Source: Hirundichthys speculiger (lineage: Eukaryota > Chordata > Actinopteri > Beloniformes > Exocoetidae). From it: a DNA stretch of 64,000 bases. This document shows, one piece after another, positions 44,693 through 57,917 of the stretch; positions within the stretch are counted from its first letter, which is position 1; each line of letters starts with the position of its first letter. The stretch covers positions 1,352,001 through 1,416,000 of the forward strand of contig JAGFBZ010002829.1 in the NCBI GenBank assembly GCA_018398805.1, in the 5' to 3' direction. Made by a program: the position numbers and the translations under genes. The notes beneath the pieces were generated by a model, which ran no database searches, had not been told where the DNA came from, and worked only from the letters and a program-made list of their open reading frames with translations.

Positions 44693-47390
44693 GTAAACCG
44701 CACTTCACTCACACACTGCGCAAATCCGCAAATCCAGCCCTTAGAGCCGCAAACCTTTTCTGTCCACCCCACAGCGCCCCACGCGCAGTTGTGCCGCTGA
44801 TGGCGCACCGTGCACATCTCACCTGTGCTCATTTCAATTAAGGAAAAACTTCCAGCGCTTTCATTTATTCGACCAAAACAAGTGGTTCGACACTAATTTA
44901 TATCTGATACGATACTTCATAGTTTTGCTCTGCGTGCTTTGAGTGCGTAATAACAGATTCTGTTGTTATACGTAACGCGGGTGATCCGGTAGACGCGTGG
45001 CCGCACTCTGCAAGGAATCATAAGTCCTCTGAGGGGGGTGATTGCTCTGGTGGGACAAAAACACAATTCTGTTTTTGTCACCGGCCCACATTGCTTTGAT
45101 ACCAGTATTGTGAAAAGGACAAGTTGTTGCCTGAAAGCCAGTTTATCAGTTGTCTGAAAATTGCTTGACGTAAAAAAGGTGGCTGCAGCCGAATGAACGA
45201 TGCACGAACTTCAAATGAACGTTTCTAATTTCTTGATCCGTTTGAAAGGGAAGCTTTGTTTTCTATCCCACTGCCATGAGTCACTCGTCTGATAAAGTGA
45301 GACCAGGGCACCCTCGGGTGACAGCTGCAGCCCGCCTCCGGCGCCCTGGACTAACGGGCTTCATGCTTTACGCGGCTCATTCCGCAGCACCTCACCTCAC
45401 CTTGCCACTTCATGTCACGGATTTTCTCGGAGAAAAAGTGAATGTAAAAACTTCTATTAAGTCCACAGCCCCTGTGCAAAACCATAAAGCTCAGATATAT
45501 TTGTGCCCTGGAGTTTTTGCAGCTAAATCTCACCACTTTTTGCGACTCTAAGGCTCAGCATTCTCTCATTTTTCACTGGATTAGATTGAAATTGTGCCGA
45601 ACAACGAAGAAATCACGAGTATTATCTGCAGCCAAACAAAATGTTTTTTTAAAAAATGCACATACTTGCACAGATTTTGTGCCTAATTTTCACTTTTTTT
45701 GCCACCACATATTGAGATAGTCAAACATGAAAATTTAAAATTATTCTCCCAGATTAAGAAATCATTAAAATCATTAGGTATTTTTTTTTTTACTAAACTT
45801 ACTTTAAAGTATACACATTTTGCTGTTCTTTTACAAGGTGCCATGATTATGTGAGGTCTTAAAATATCTAAGACATGATTTGCTCTAAATCCCGCAGAGA
45901 TCCAGTACAACAGCGCCCTACTCAGCCACGTCTTTACAGCTTTGTTCACAGCAGCTGGTTTTAGGAGGTGAAAGCAGACACTGGACTTCACTCCACTCTC
46001 TTCTGCAGGGTGTGGCTCTGTTTAAAATTAGTATTACAGATTTACACAGCCCACTTCTTAGGTACAGTACATGCATCATGAGTTGAAGTCAGAGATGAGG
46101 ATGATGAAGCTGGAATAATTCCACCCTGATCTGGGACTGTGATGTCACAGAACTCTGCAAATCTGAACACCTCTTGTCAGACTTAGACTGCCCCAAGAGA
46201 AGTGTCAAGATTGTGTGATGTTGGAGTTTTTGAGTTTTTAGTTACTCAAAAATCCCACATTTAAACAGATGATCTTGATTTCTGTTCAAATATATAAAAT
46301 GAATGAATAAACAAATACAGTAAACAATGAGTTGGAGTGGCTACCAAATAAAAACTGACATAAACGACACCTGTCACTTTGATCATGGTCGTGTAGCTCT
46401 AAAAACATTTATCTGGTGAGCTGTTCAGATTTGGAGGGTACTGTGACATCACAGACCCGCCGATATATCTGGCTTCCTCATCTATATCTTTATCCAGTTT
46501 CACATTGTTCTGCGTTTGCTGCACTTCAAACATGGCCAGCACAAAGCAATTCAAAAGAAGCACACCTCACTGGTAGGAAGGATGGGGGGGTGGAGCTGAG
46601 TGGAGTGGCTCGCTTCATCCATTAAATGTGACTGCTGTGAGCAGACCTAGTTTAAAAAAAAGGGGGCTTTGGTACTTTATCTGTGTGGTATTTATAAAAG
46701 AGCAAGCCACACGCATTAAAGAGATTGTGTCAACTTAAAAAAAACAAAACAAAACAAAACAAACAAAAAAAAAAACACATCATAATATGTTTCCTTTAGG
46801 AACAAGCTAATATGACTTGTTTTAAAATACTGAAACAATGTCTTGAGCTCGTAATGAAACATCTAACATGACTCCAAACACCCAAATACATGGTGTCAGC
46901 CACAGAAAAAAGTCAATATTTTCATAAGTTGTCTTTATTTTTTTGTCATCGTGAGAATCAGACTCTCACTAAATTCCTATCAGTCATAAAACAGCTCTCC
47001 CATAAATTATTTAAAAAGAAACGTCTTAACCTTCTTTTCTTTATCATAATTCGAGTCACGCTTTGAGAGTGTTGTCAAAAGGCTTTTAATTCTACTTGGT
47101 GTGTTATTTGGGTAATGGTGTACTGGACTGTATTACATGCAATTATATTCATTATATTCACATACATGATTCATTTTCAGCCAGGTTTAAGTGCATTTAT
47201 ATTTCATCATAACCTATGATACCATAATTAGTGGATGTCATGTGGATAATTTAAGACCTTTGCCCCCCTCTTCTCTTTCTGACCTTTCTCTGTCTCCCAT
47301 TGGTCCTTGCCTGTCTTCCCTCCATTCTTCTCTTCCTCTTGTCTCCTTTTCTTCCACCCTGTCCTCCTCCTGCACCCCTTCCACTCTCAG
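44693..47390 (+). other. col14a1: col14a1 intron 1 (inferred)
   Basis: GT..AG interval with a long pyrimidine tract (47260-47388) before the acceptor. It contains the remaining CpG-rich part of the promoter region to about 45550 and no recognised element. Confidence 0.4.
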
Positions 47391-47505
47391 GTCTGCCGTG
47401 TCCTCCGGTCTGCTGTTATCAGGATGCAGTTCTCAGTCAGACTGGGCCCCTGCCTGCTGGGCTTTGCTCTCATCACCTTGTTCCCTCACGCAGCACAAGG
47501 CCAAG
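47391..47505 (+). CDS. col14a1: col14a1 exon with start codon and signal peptide
   Basis: Collagen XIV is a secreted fibril-associated collagen. The acceptor ACTCTCAG at 47390 follows a strong pyrimidine tract. Then come 33 bases of 5' UTR and ATG at 47424. The 27 complete codons open MQFSVRLGPCLLGFALIT and end AAQGQ: a basic n-region, a hydrophobic core and a small-residue cleavage site, i.e. a signal peptide. The donor GTAAGT at 47506 leaves phase 1. The QGQ end followed by V in the next exon is the same junction as in vertebrate collagen XIV, where mature protein starts near QGQV. Confidence 0.85.
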
Positions 47506-50500
47506 GTAAGTACCTCTGCTCACTGGCTTGCTTCTTGAGGACCAGCAAGGTCAGTAGCTGCTTTGCCACAAAGGAGCGAATGTGGCTAAGCAGAGGTGTT
47601 TTTAAAAAATACCAGGGGGACAAATCATAAGTCATGGCAGACATTTCAAATCCAGCCCTGAACTGTGAGGATGTGTAGCGGTCTAAAACTCCTCCACCCT
47701 AATACTTGAACGAGGATTACTGTGATTTTGTCATAGCTTTGCGAGCTCATGTAGCCCAGTGATTCTTCAACGCAGATTTATTCAAGAGTGGCATCCTGGG
47801 GTTAAACAGGGCTGAGTGTACTGCTGCAGAGATAAACAGTGCATCCAAGGGCTTCCACTTGTGGTGCCAAGCAGGAAGTTGTAGGTGCTTACATTATGAT
47901 ATCTGACCTGGCCAGCCGGGGATTTTCCTGTCAGCACCAAACAAAACTGAACTGTCAAGATTCCACAGAGTAAAGAGTAACGACTCCAAGGGGGGCCAGA
48001 AATTCTTCATAAATGATCATTATGTTAAAGATTTCAAGTCATTTCTGGCTCGGTAAACCCGTGTGGCCCTCTTGGGGAATGCAGCTGAGACACCTGCCTT
48101 TTAATGAGCAGGTAACACATCAGAATTTCACTGTGACATGTTTGATGTGCAGCTGTGCTCTGAAGAAACAGTTTATTTCTGTTTCATTTATCTTTTTTTA
48201 GTTTGCTTTGAATTTAATGTGTCTTCCAAAGTTAAAAAAGAAGAAGCCACAAAGCCACAGCTCTTATGAAGAAATGTGCCGCACCATCTGTGGCACATTC
48301 TTTCACCTCTGTAATTTCTCTTCACATGTTTGAAACCTGTTGATTTATTTCAAGCGAGCCTAAAAGGTGAATTCTAATTACAGATGTTTATAACTCAGGA
48401 TACACACGGGGAATATGTTATCTTTTAACAACTTACGGAGCATTCATGTCTTTTATTAGTGTCTCTGCAAGATAAGAGCAGTTCAGCTCGCTTAATTAAA
48501 CTTTTCTGCCCTTTTCTTTTGTCATGAGCTTACACATCCAGCTCCTTTTAACTCATTTAACTTAAACTGCAATTAATGTACAACCTCACTCATGACTTGA
48601 TTAGTCTGAGAAGAGTCTCCTTAACAACATTATCACATTGAATGCTAAACACCGCCTTTCTAAAAACCTTTTCTCCTGGAGTTTCCTGATGTATCCTCAG
48701 GCAGCTGAGTTTACTTTTCCTCATTGCACAGACGTCCTGACCATAGATCTCAGCTCTGATGACCATAACTAACTTGTTGGGTGTCACGTGTGGTATGAAG
48801 AGCCAAGAGAGAGAAAAAAAAAAGTTCTTTTGCCTTGATCTAGTGCGGCTCTTGACCGCGCCCAAATTCGTCTTGTGTTGGATATCTCTCAAAGGTTGTT
48901 GACAGGGGTTGAACTTGAAACAGGACTGAACCTGTTGCAAGCGAAAGCCTGCTGACATAGTTACATAAACCGCATACTGAATACATGTGCCGATGCTTTA
49001 CCATATCATAAAAGAAAATCAGGGGTGTGAATGGCGCCCCTGTGTGATTTAATAGATGGATGGCTTCTTCACCACAAGACTTTCAGACTGAGAGAGGTCA
49101 CTGCTGGGTCTGGATCTGTTTTCTGACATTTGTGTACTGCTTTTTGCCACAATCCTGCTGCTATCGTATGTAAGCATGTCTCTGCAGACCCATCGTTAAT
49201 TAGATTATATTTGACAAATGTATGCGCTCTCGTGTTGTGGCATATTATTATAAATTTAGCAGAAACTTATTAGCGGATTTGCTTGCTAAGAAAACGATTA
49301 AAGAAAGAAAAAAAAAAAGCAACCACTCACTGTAACTGGATTATCTTTGTATGAGATAGAATGGCATAATAACAAGAAATTGGTTTGATTTTCCATGAGT
49401 TATACCCTTGATTAATTGTCTAAAGCAGTATGAAGGATTTTTTTTTTCACATGAATATATCGGATCCAGTTTCTTTTGAGGGAATATTTAATTACTTTTA
49501 GATAACATCATCTAGCCCTCACAGCCCCCTACTATTTGGCACCCAGAGTTATTTTGGACTCCCATCCCAGTTGTCTCCTACGACAACTGTGTATCGCTTT
49601 ACGGCACTACGTCACACATCGACAGCTATGGCGCTAGCTCACGGAGCTACGTTGGACGTCGTGGCAGGAGCAACTGAAAGTAATAATGGAAGAGAAAATG
49701 AAAGCGTGACCAAGGACAAGCCCAGACAAGGCGAGATCTCAGATGATGAGGAAAAAGCAGCTCAACCTCCACTCCAACTGGGGGACCCCATGAGTTAAAA
49801 GCTTAATTTGCTCTGCTTAAATCATTTGAAGTGCAGTTTTTTTTTTTTTTTTAAATGGACATGTGAATAAAATACAGTGACCAAAGCCATAAATTAAATA
49901 ATAACAGTTGCCAGTGCTTTCATTCTGTTGAACCATCCAATAATAGCTGATCATTTCAACTCTAACTGAAAGGATGTTGACCTTCCAGTTAGTCAGCACA
50001 GATAATTAGCCATGTGAACTTGTGCAAAAGAATAACTCTATCACACAATGAAGGCAGTTGCTAGGTTTTGGCCAGAATACCAGAAAACCGAAAGCCAACC
50101 GCTGCATTCCTCAATTAAAGCCATAGTGTGCTATCCTGGGTTACGGCGGCGACCCAAAAGGAGATGAGGAACTTACAAGCAGCCTGGACGCTTTCCACCA
50201 AGACGGTCGTCATTTCTGTGGCTCTTTGTTTTTCTGTGGAGTGAGACAATGTGAGAGGTATTTCAGCAGAATGATGCTGGAACATGGACGCCTGAAAGAC
50301 ACGTAGATAAATGTCAGTCTGATCTGTGAGTTCGAGCGTTTGGCCCCAAGAATCCAAAGAAACGCAACAAAGAAGGCGTCTTCTTTATTTTGTTGTTCTT
50401 GTTTGCTCAGTTTCTTTGTGCAATAAGTGAGTTAGGGCTGTTATTAAGTGATTACTTAGTCTCTCTTAGATCACTGTCTAACCCAACATCTGTCACTGAA

Positions 50501-50742
50501 TCACTGTTTCTGTTCTGTGGTGCTTTTTTTTTTTTTTTGACAAATTGTGTTGTGAATGCATTCCATTAGTCTATCATAGTTTAAAGTAAAAATGTCCTCA
50601 CAGATTTATAAAGTCCATTTACAGTTTATCTTCATTGATCTATTCAAAGATATCATAACATATATACATATGTTATAATTAAATAACGAAATAACAAAAT
50701 GACAATTTTGGATAATCTGAAATTAGGAAATTTTTAAAATTG

Positions 50743-50812
<70 letters not shown>

Positions 50813-51494
50813 AGACAGGGGAAAGTGAGAGGAATATGAACAAAGATCGACACTCATCTGTGATGGGATTCCAGTAAGTACAATCAAAAGTCATGGAAAG
50901 AAGACAGAAAATCTGAAACCGCTAAGTTTTTGAAAAAAATAAAAATCACATAAGATATTTTTTTTTCATCTTTTAAAATCTTGCCACAGAAAGATTGCAC
51001 ACTAATTTGCTCAGGAAGTAATGCCAGCACCCAACCCACCCCCGTTGTTGGTAAAGCTGTTAAAGAGCCTTTCCTCCTGACCCTACAGTGCCAGGTGTGG
51101 CGAAAGGAAATGCAGTTTCCAATGTTGCAATTACGCTGTTCTGCAATAATGATTTATTGATGCTGTAAATGCTCACTTAGTGTCTTTAAGAGAATCTTCT
51201 CTTGGAGTCTTTTGTAAAACACACCCATGTCAAAGGTTTTCGCTCACGGATATGTTTTGTCTTCTGTACTGAGCTCTGTGCTGTCTCTTCCTCCGATACA
51301 ACCCCTCTTTCCATCTGATGTCTCCCTTCTAGCCATTTGAAAATGTCCACATGTATTACACATCAGCTGGTCCTACCAGGTTTCAGAATTAATTAAATGC
51401 AACCCCAGAATAACATTAATATATGATGTGTTAGTGTGACATTATCTATTTAATAGAAGCTAAGACAAATGCAGAGGCATTGAGTTAAAAAAAA

Positions 51495-51572
<78 letters not shown>

Positions 51573-54500
51573 GTATGTATTTGTGTTGGAATTAAGAAGG
51601 TTAGAGTTCGGTAGCAGCAAGGTGCTGCTAATTAAATACATTCCATTTACTGATCATGAGCAGGTGTGAGTGCCTCCATAAAAGGAAATCTTTTGGCAGT
51701 TTGCTGGTCTGGATCATTAAGTTCACAATGCCAAGGGAGGAAATACCTCACCAATGATCATTGAGGAAAAGGTTATATGACAATAAGTGAGAAAGCTTAC
51801 TCGCAAATGAAAACATTCAAGACAGTTGCTGATCTTCCGAGGTGCCGAGGTGGATGTCCAACCAGGTTCACCCCAGGTGTGCAGTTGCTCACAGAAAATG
51901 CAAGAAATCCAAGAGCTACAGTTCAGATTCTACAGACCTCAGTGAGCATGTCAAATGTTCATTAAAATTAGAAAAAGAGTGCACAAGCATAGCTTATGTG
52001 GAGGGTTGCCAGGAGAAGACATCTGAGCGAACCGCCTGTTGCATCTGAACAAGCCAGAAGTATCCTGGAACACTGCCTTTCGAACAGACGAGGTCTAGGA
52101 GGTGATAGTTGGCCATAATGAACAGTGTCATGTTTGGATAAAATCAAACACCTCATACCCACTGTCAAGCACAGCGGTGGAGACATGATGGTTTGAGGTT
52201 GTTTTGCTGGACAGTCAACAATGAACTCTTTTGCATACTAAAATCTTGGATTAAATGTGAGTCCATCTGTCTGACAGTTAAAACTTGGCTGAAACAGGAC
52301 ACTGAGCCTCAGCACATCATTAAATCTACATCAGAATGGCTGAAAAAGAAGAAAATTACAACAAAACAAAACAAAGATGTTGCAGTTGTCCACTTATGGT
52401 CCAGCACTCAGAGTTAAATGCTGTGGAGACTTAAAGAAAGCTGTCTATAAATGCCTGCAAATCTTAATGAAGTGGATCAATGCTCTAAAGAAAAGTACTT
52501 CTACAACAATGTGAAAGATTTATAAAGTCATACAAAATCGTAATTGCATCCATTGATTTATTGAATTGATGGATGTTTGAAGTTTTTAAAATCCTTTTTT
52601 TTGTTAAATAAATAATGATACAATATAATACGCCATTTGCCATTATTCATCTGATGGTGTATTTTAGTTAATTGTAAGACCCGGCAAGGACCAGATTCTT
52701 TTTATGTGCCAATACATAAAACCTTAGAAATTAAACTTTTCCAAGTGACGCTCATTTAAAATGCACACAAATCTGTGCACTTCTGAACTGATGCACAATT
52801 CACGGTGGGCGTGACGGACACTTGGCCCTGCTGTTTGCTCAACATTCTCGATGAAAAATAGATGAGGATTTAGTTCCCGTCTCTGCTGGCAAGGTCTTTT
52901 TTGTCTTCAGCAGGCTATCTGCTCACTATGTGATACATGTCTCTGTGTGTGAATGCAGTCTCGCAGAGAAAATCCAAGGCTTTCTGTGAGTGTGACTATA
53001 TGTGTATGAGTGTATGGGATGTGTGTGTATGCGTGTGAGATGCTGCAAAGGAACCAGCAAGTTTCTCAGGAGGTGAGAGGAAAAAACAGCCACCAAACAT
53101 TGAGATTTTTTTTTTTTGTTATTGTTGTCTGTGTGAACATCAGAATATATTTACTTCCAGCTGCGGACAAAAACATACATAATTCATGTAGACAAATGCA
53201 GATATGACAGTCACCTGCACAGGAACGCCGCGCAGTTCAGCTATCTACTACAAACAGAAACGTGCAAATTCTGCATTTTGAATCACTTGGGATTTGAGCC
53301 GCTCTCTTCAGGCAAGAGAGCATCCTTTTGTTTCCGAGACAGAGAGCTAAATCCTGAGCCGAAATCCCGCGCAGCCCTCATTCTTATCCGCAGGTTGGTG
53401 AGACAATTGGTACAGTATTCCTTATGTTTGTTTGTATATATTTGCCTGCTGTTGAATCCGTGACTTCTCATCTTCTCCAGTGAAATTAGGATTATCCTTC
53501 CAGTGCTGAACTCAAGTTTCTTTGCATACCTACATGAGCACTTTTCAGTTGTTGGTAAGCTGCAAAAAGAAAAGGAGGTTCACTCAAAACTCTGCAGAGA
53601 TTTGCAGTGATGGGTAGTAGCAGCTTGACTTAATCATGTTGTAGAGAAAGATGCAGATTTGAAGGACACCATGACTTTCTCTTCACATTAAAACAGTCTG
53701 CAGAGGCCTTGAAATGGAAGTGAGGATTAAAAAAAGTGAAATCTATCAAGTTTTGCACGTGATCCGAATAAACTATCTGTCCTGTTTTCATGACTTCACA
53801 ATACGTCAAAAAAAAAAGAAAAATATTTTGCAGGGATAAGACTTAGCACCTTTTTTAAATGTTTTTTTCCTCCAATGAAAAAATGAAATGTTTTTATTAC
53901 ATGATTTTTGTTTTTAATTTTTTGCCAGCAGTAGAGAAAAATATATTTGTCTTAAATTCAGATTTTAATATGAAGTTAGTCTTTAATTTTTTTCTTATAT
54001 ACTACATTTTTCTTCTTTTTTTTTGAGGTGGTGGTGAAAAAGTTTTTCAGGAGGTAGAAATTTTGTCCTTTTGTCTGGCATGTCACCTCCCCCCAACTTT
54101 TCTGAAAAAAAAAAAGGAACTTAACTTCCCTTTAATGGCCTCTATTTTTTTTCATCTTTACATTAAACAATCACTTAGGTGACAAGCATAGAAACAGTTT
54201 TTTAAATGTTACATCAGTAGTAAACTATTGTATTTTCTTCTAAAAGACACACAGCCCTGTAGGATTTGTAAAAGTTTTTTTTTCCTTTTTCCGTTCTCGT
54301 TTTGTTGTTTTGGGTGAACCATCCTTCTCAGCCTCTTAGGTATTTGGCTCCTGTGCGTCAGAGCAGCACGAGGCATCAATCAGTGCGTAGGTATTTAAAG
54401 AAGTTGGAAGCAGCAGACTGTTTACCCCGTCATGAAGACACAAACACAGAAGAGTTTGTGGGTTTCATATCTTATTTTCTACCCTTCAGCCTTCTTTTTT

Positions 54501-56050
54501 TTTCTTTTTTTTTGGAGTGAATTAAAGTAAACTAGGGGATGTGTTGCGTCTTGATACATATTTATTATGTGGGATTTGGCTCTGCTGGTGTGGAAATGAT
54601 AGGGTGGTTGTTGACCCTGGAAATGTGGTTCCTGTCATTGTGCTGCTTTACAATAGCCTTATTCCTGTGTTTGAGCATCTGTCCCTGTGAAAACTCAGCA
54701 CCACTGTGTAGAATCTTGTGAAATATGATTATTTTTGGGGAAAAAAATCCCCTGGCACAGTGTTGGTGAATTTTCTGTAGGTTTTTACACAGGTAGAGGC
54801 ACATTGTAAACTGTTTGGGAGATTGTGCAGCTCATTGGATTGAAGAACTCTGTGATCTATCTATTCCAGTGTCTTTCCCTTTGTTTTTTCCTCCCTAAAG
54901 TTAAAAAGAAGTCACATTCACTCCTTTTCAGTCTCCTCTTCTCACCTCTTATGAATTACAGAGCACACAAACTGAAAAAAGGCAAGAAAAAAAAAACCCA
55001 AGAAAAACTGAAGGAAGGAAAATGGGATCAGGACAGGGAGGGTTGATATTTATACATATGGAGAATGAGAGGTGGATGAGGAGAAAGATGGTACGAGAGT
55101 GTACAGATGAGAAAACAAATGAATATAAGGAAGGATAGAGTGTTGTGAGAGGTGGGGGGTAGGCCTCAAGGCAGCTGACAAGGCCAACAGCTAATCAGGA
55201 TGAGAGCAGAAGCATTGCTTTGATGCAAACGGTAAGTGGAACACAGGCGAAGGCCTGTCGTACCCCACAGAGACGAGCACAATGTGCACTGATCAGTGAG
55301 GAGGAGGAAGAGGAGGAAGAGGAGCAGAATGAGACTTTTGGGCTTTTTAATGTGACATCTGTGCAGGCTAATTTCACTTATTTGTATCCTCCTCTGGATG
55401 AGATACAGTCTGTCCCTTTTTTCATTTTTGTTTCTTCCCTTTTCTAACCGGTTGAAAACAGCCAGTTTCTACGCCGCCATAACTCTGGAGGGACTTCAGT
55501 CTAATCTTAACGCTTTCTCACTTGTGTATTGTGCTCAGCGGCTCAGTGAGCGTATTGAACTAAAAACAGAAGGAGAGCAGATTCTGTGTTGGGGGAAATA
55601 AAATACAGCGAGATGAGATGGGAATCATTTGTTAAGGGAAAAAAAAATCACATATTTATTGGAAAATGTTGTATCCTTCATTCAGAATTCTCAAGTGAGA
55701 AGTGATACACAAGAAAGTTGAACTCCATCCATTGTTATGGACATAATCCATTAATATACACTAACGACAACTGGAGTCTTTTTCAACTTTTAACCAAAAA
55801 AAACTATTAGATACATGGATTGTGCATGACAAGGTTTGTGATTGACATTTTCTTGGATACATATAAGTGCAGAATGTTTCAAATTGGTTGATATTTGGTA
55901 ATGCAGATTGTTTTGCACTTTTTTTCTGTCTAGTTTCATCACCACGGAGGTTTCGTGTGAAAGTCCTGAGTCCCACCAACCTGGATGTGTCATGGAGAGA
56001 ACCAAAAGGAGAGTTTGAAAGCTACAAGGTCATTTATACCACAGACCCAG
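47424..56050 (+). CDS. col14a1: collagen alpha-1(XIV), N-terminal part (gene continues beyond the window)
   Basis: Coding segments 47424-47505 and 55934-56050 join in phase 1 to give a signal peptide followed by the first strand half of an N-terminal fibronectin type III domain. Full-length collagen XIV continues with von Willebrand A domains, more FNIII repeats, a thrombospondin N-terminal-like domain and triple helices, none of which are in this window. The downstream position relative to deptor, same strand, matches the human DEPTOR-COL14A1 order and favours collagen XIV over its relatives XII and XX. Teleosts can carry two copies, and which one this is cannot be told. Confidence 0.85.
50752..50810. 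repeat. (TA)n microsatellite
   Basis: 59 bases of alternating TA, in col14a1 intron 2. Confidence 0.97.
51496..51566. repeat. (TA)n microsatellite
   Basis: 71 bases of alternating TA, about 700 bases after the previous one. Confidence 0.97.
51655..52560 (+). pseudogene. Tc1-like transposase relic
   Basis: Near-complete but decayed element of the common fish Tc1 family. The 5' leader GAGTGCCTCCATAAAAGG lies at 51669. The TFKTVADLPRCRGGCP stretch (51810-51865) covers the linker. TGTCAAGCACAGCGGTGGAG at 52163 encodes the VKHSGG segment, GWLFCWTVNN-like readings follow, and GATGTTGCAGTTGTCCAC marks decay near the end. Frames change several times, and terminal repeats are not clear. Confidence 0.65.
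55934..56050 (+). CDS. col14a1: col14a1 exon encoding first half of FNIII domain 1
   Basis: 117 bases, phase 1 on both sides: the acceptor TGTCTAG ends at 55933 and the donor GTGAGT starts at 56051. It encodes SSPRRFRVKVLSPTNLDVSW (with the split Val before it) and REPKGEFESYKV then IYTTDPG. The P-x-x-L-x-V...L-x-V-x-W pattern with the invariant Trp and the Y-x-V strand is diagnostic for fibronectin type III. The second half of the domain, expected in the next exon, is not found before 64000. Confidence 0.93.
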
Positions 56051-56767
56051 GTGAGTTTCAGCGGCGATGTAGAACAATGTTCCCTCTACAGATGGTTATG
56101 GAGTTTATTTGTACATGGCACATCAGATACCTTCACCTCTAATCAGGGGGCCAGCAGGTTATGCCCCCATCCAAGCAGCTTGTTTTCACAGTGAGGACTC
56201 TCATAATGCCTCAAAATTAAGTTGAGTAGTAATTTAGCCTGATTAGCTCCAGCTCAAGGACCTCTTCCACATTTGCACTTTTGTTTAGGACCTTTTGTAA
56301 TAACAATGATAAATTTACCTGCATAGCATGAAGCAAAACCATTTTGTCAAAGTCATTTACAGAAACACAATAATAACATAAGCATGCAGAGAAAATAATA
56401 GGAAACTGAATAGAAAATCCCGCTTGACTGTTAATGCAACGCTAACGAGGAACAGGGAGACAAACAGGCTTGGGGAAACATGAATAAAACACAAATTATC
56501 ATAGTCTTATTGTCTGTTGAAAAGAAACTGACTCCACAGATGGTGAAGATTTTCCCCCCTCCTTAATTTTATATCTTTTCATTTACCTAATTTTGTTGTA
56601 ATAATCAAGAACAAGCTTGGCAAAAGTGAAGCTGCTTCACATTTTTGCTCCATCAGTAATTTTTGTACATAATATTAAGACTACAAAAGAACAAGAAACA
56701 AGCAAGTTTAACCCAAGCAGCAAAAAAAGAAAATAAAAAATTGTTGGCACTGTTTGTGGGGACCTCT

Positions 56768-56930
56768 AGTTACCTCCACCAAGGAAGTTATGTTTTTGCC
56801 AGCATTTATCTGTCTGTTTGTTTGTCTGTGTTCAGGATAACTCAAAAAGTTATCGATGGATTTTGATGAAATTTTCAGGATTTGTCGGAAATGTAAAAAG
56901 GAAGAGCGCTCTCCGAGTGCTTTTCTAGTT
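56768..56930 (+). repeat. dispersed repeat, copy 1 (internally deleted)
   Basis: Opens ACCTCCACCAAGGAAGTTAT and closes CCGAGTGCTTTTCTAGTT. A shorter version of the repeat at 58236-58475. Confidence 0.75.
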
Positions 56931-57917
56931 TAATCTTGATTACTTCAGGAAAATTTGGCAAAGGAATTTGCTCTTTTTTCCTGTACAGTCCTGCCTGGTG
57001 TTCGCACAGCTCCACTCATTCACACCCGATAGCTGAGTGATCAATTCGGTGCGACAGGTTGGTTGTCTAATGGCTTGTGGAAGGGCCCTTCAACTAATAA
57101 TTGCTGCTGAAAAATCCCCCTCACCTCCTGTGGTTTAGTGTCGCACACAGACAAGGCAGATGTTTGTTTAATATAAAAACAGAATGCACGCTAATATAGC
57201 TGATTTCTGTCCGCAAGCCTGGCAATCTTACTGGGATATGTTTTATGCTGGTGGTGGTGGTGGTGGTGGGGGATCTAGTTATGCACAGAGAAGTGTAACA
57301 GTTAAAGCTTTTTTTCCCTAGGGGGAACAAATCAACTTCTTTTTTCATGTGGCTTTCACTAGCATGCCAACTCATGATTCACTCTGCAGGAAAAGAGACA
57401 CACATAACCACTGACAAGATATCCCAGAACTGATAATGCGTCTATGTTCGTTCCCACTGTGGAAACCTGTGGTTGACTGCAGCAAGAAACTGTTGATAAA
57501 GGCTGCACTTGATAGGTTTTCCTGTAAAAACACATGATATAATTATCAAATATTTAACAGCCCTCTGAACATTGATTTAAAAGACATCGGTTCCACTCTT
57601 ATCTTAAAACCATCTCCTCTAAAACCTGACTGTGACCTGTTTTAACCAATGAGGGCAGATTAAATACAGGACAAAACCCATCCTGTGTTTTATTGGACCG
57701 CACCTTCGGCTTTAATCACAGCATCCTTTCATATTGTCATTATTTTGATGAGCATATGTAATGTCACAGTTTATTACCATCCAGAGTTGCATTGGTTTTT
57801 CACCATAATCTTGTATTGGTGGTGGAAGACCTGGACCAGCATTCAATTGTCACCAGCTCATCCTGAACATTATCAGTGGGGTAAAGAACTGGGGTAACAA
57901 AGGATTATTTCAGTATA

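Larger units (their letters stand above)
47506..55933 (+). other. col14a1: col14a1 intron 2
   Basis: 8.4-kb GT..AG intron holding two (TA)n tracts and a Tc1 relic; otherwise AT-rich with many homopolymer runs. Frames in it (e.g. a Glu run at 55301-55325 from a GAG-type tract) are not genes. Confidence 0.75.

Noticed and set aside
50679..50894. Minus-strand frames with Tyr-Ile repeats here and at 51450-51641
   Set aside because: Translations of the (TA)n tracts.
55220..55447. Plus-strand frame with a Glu run
   Set aside because: Low-complexity GAG tract in col14a1 intron 2 without recognisable flanks.
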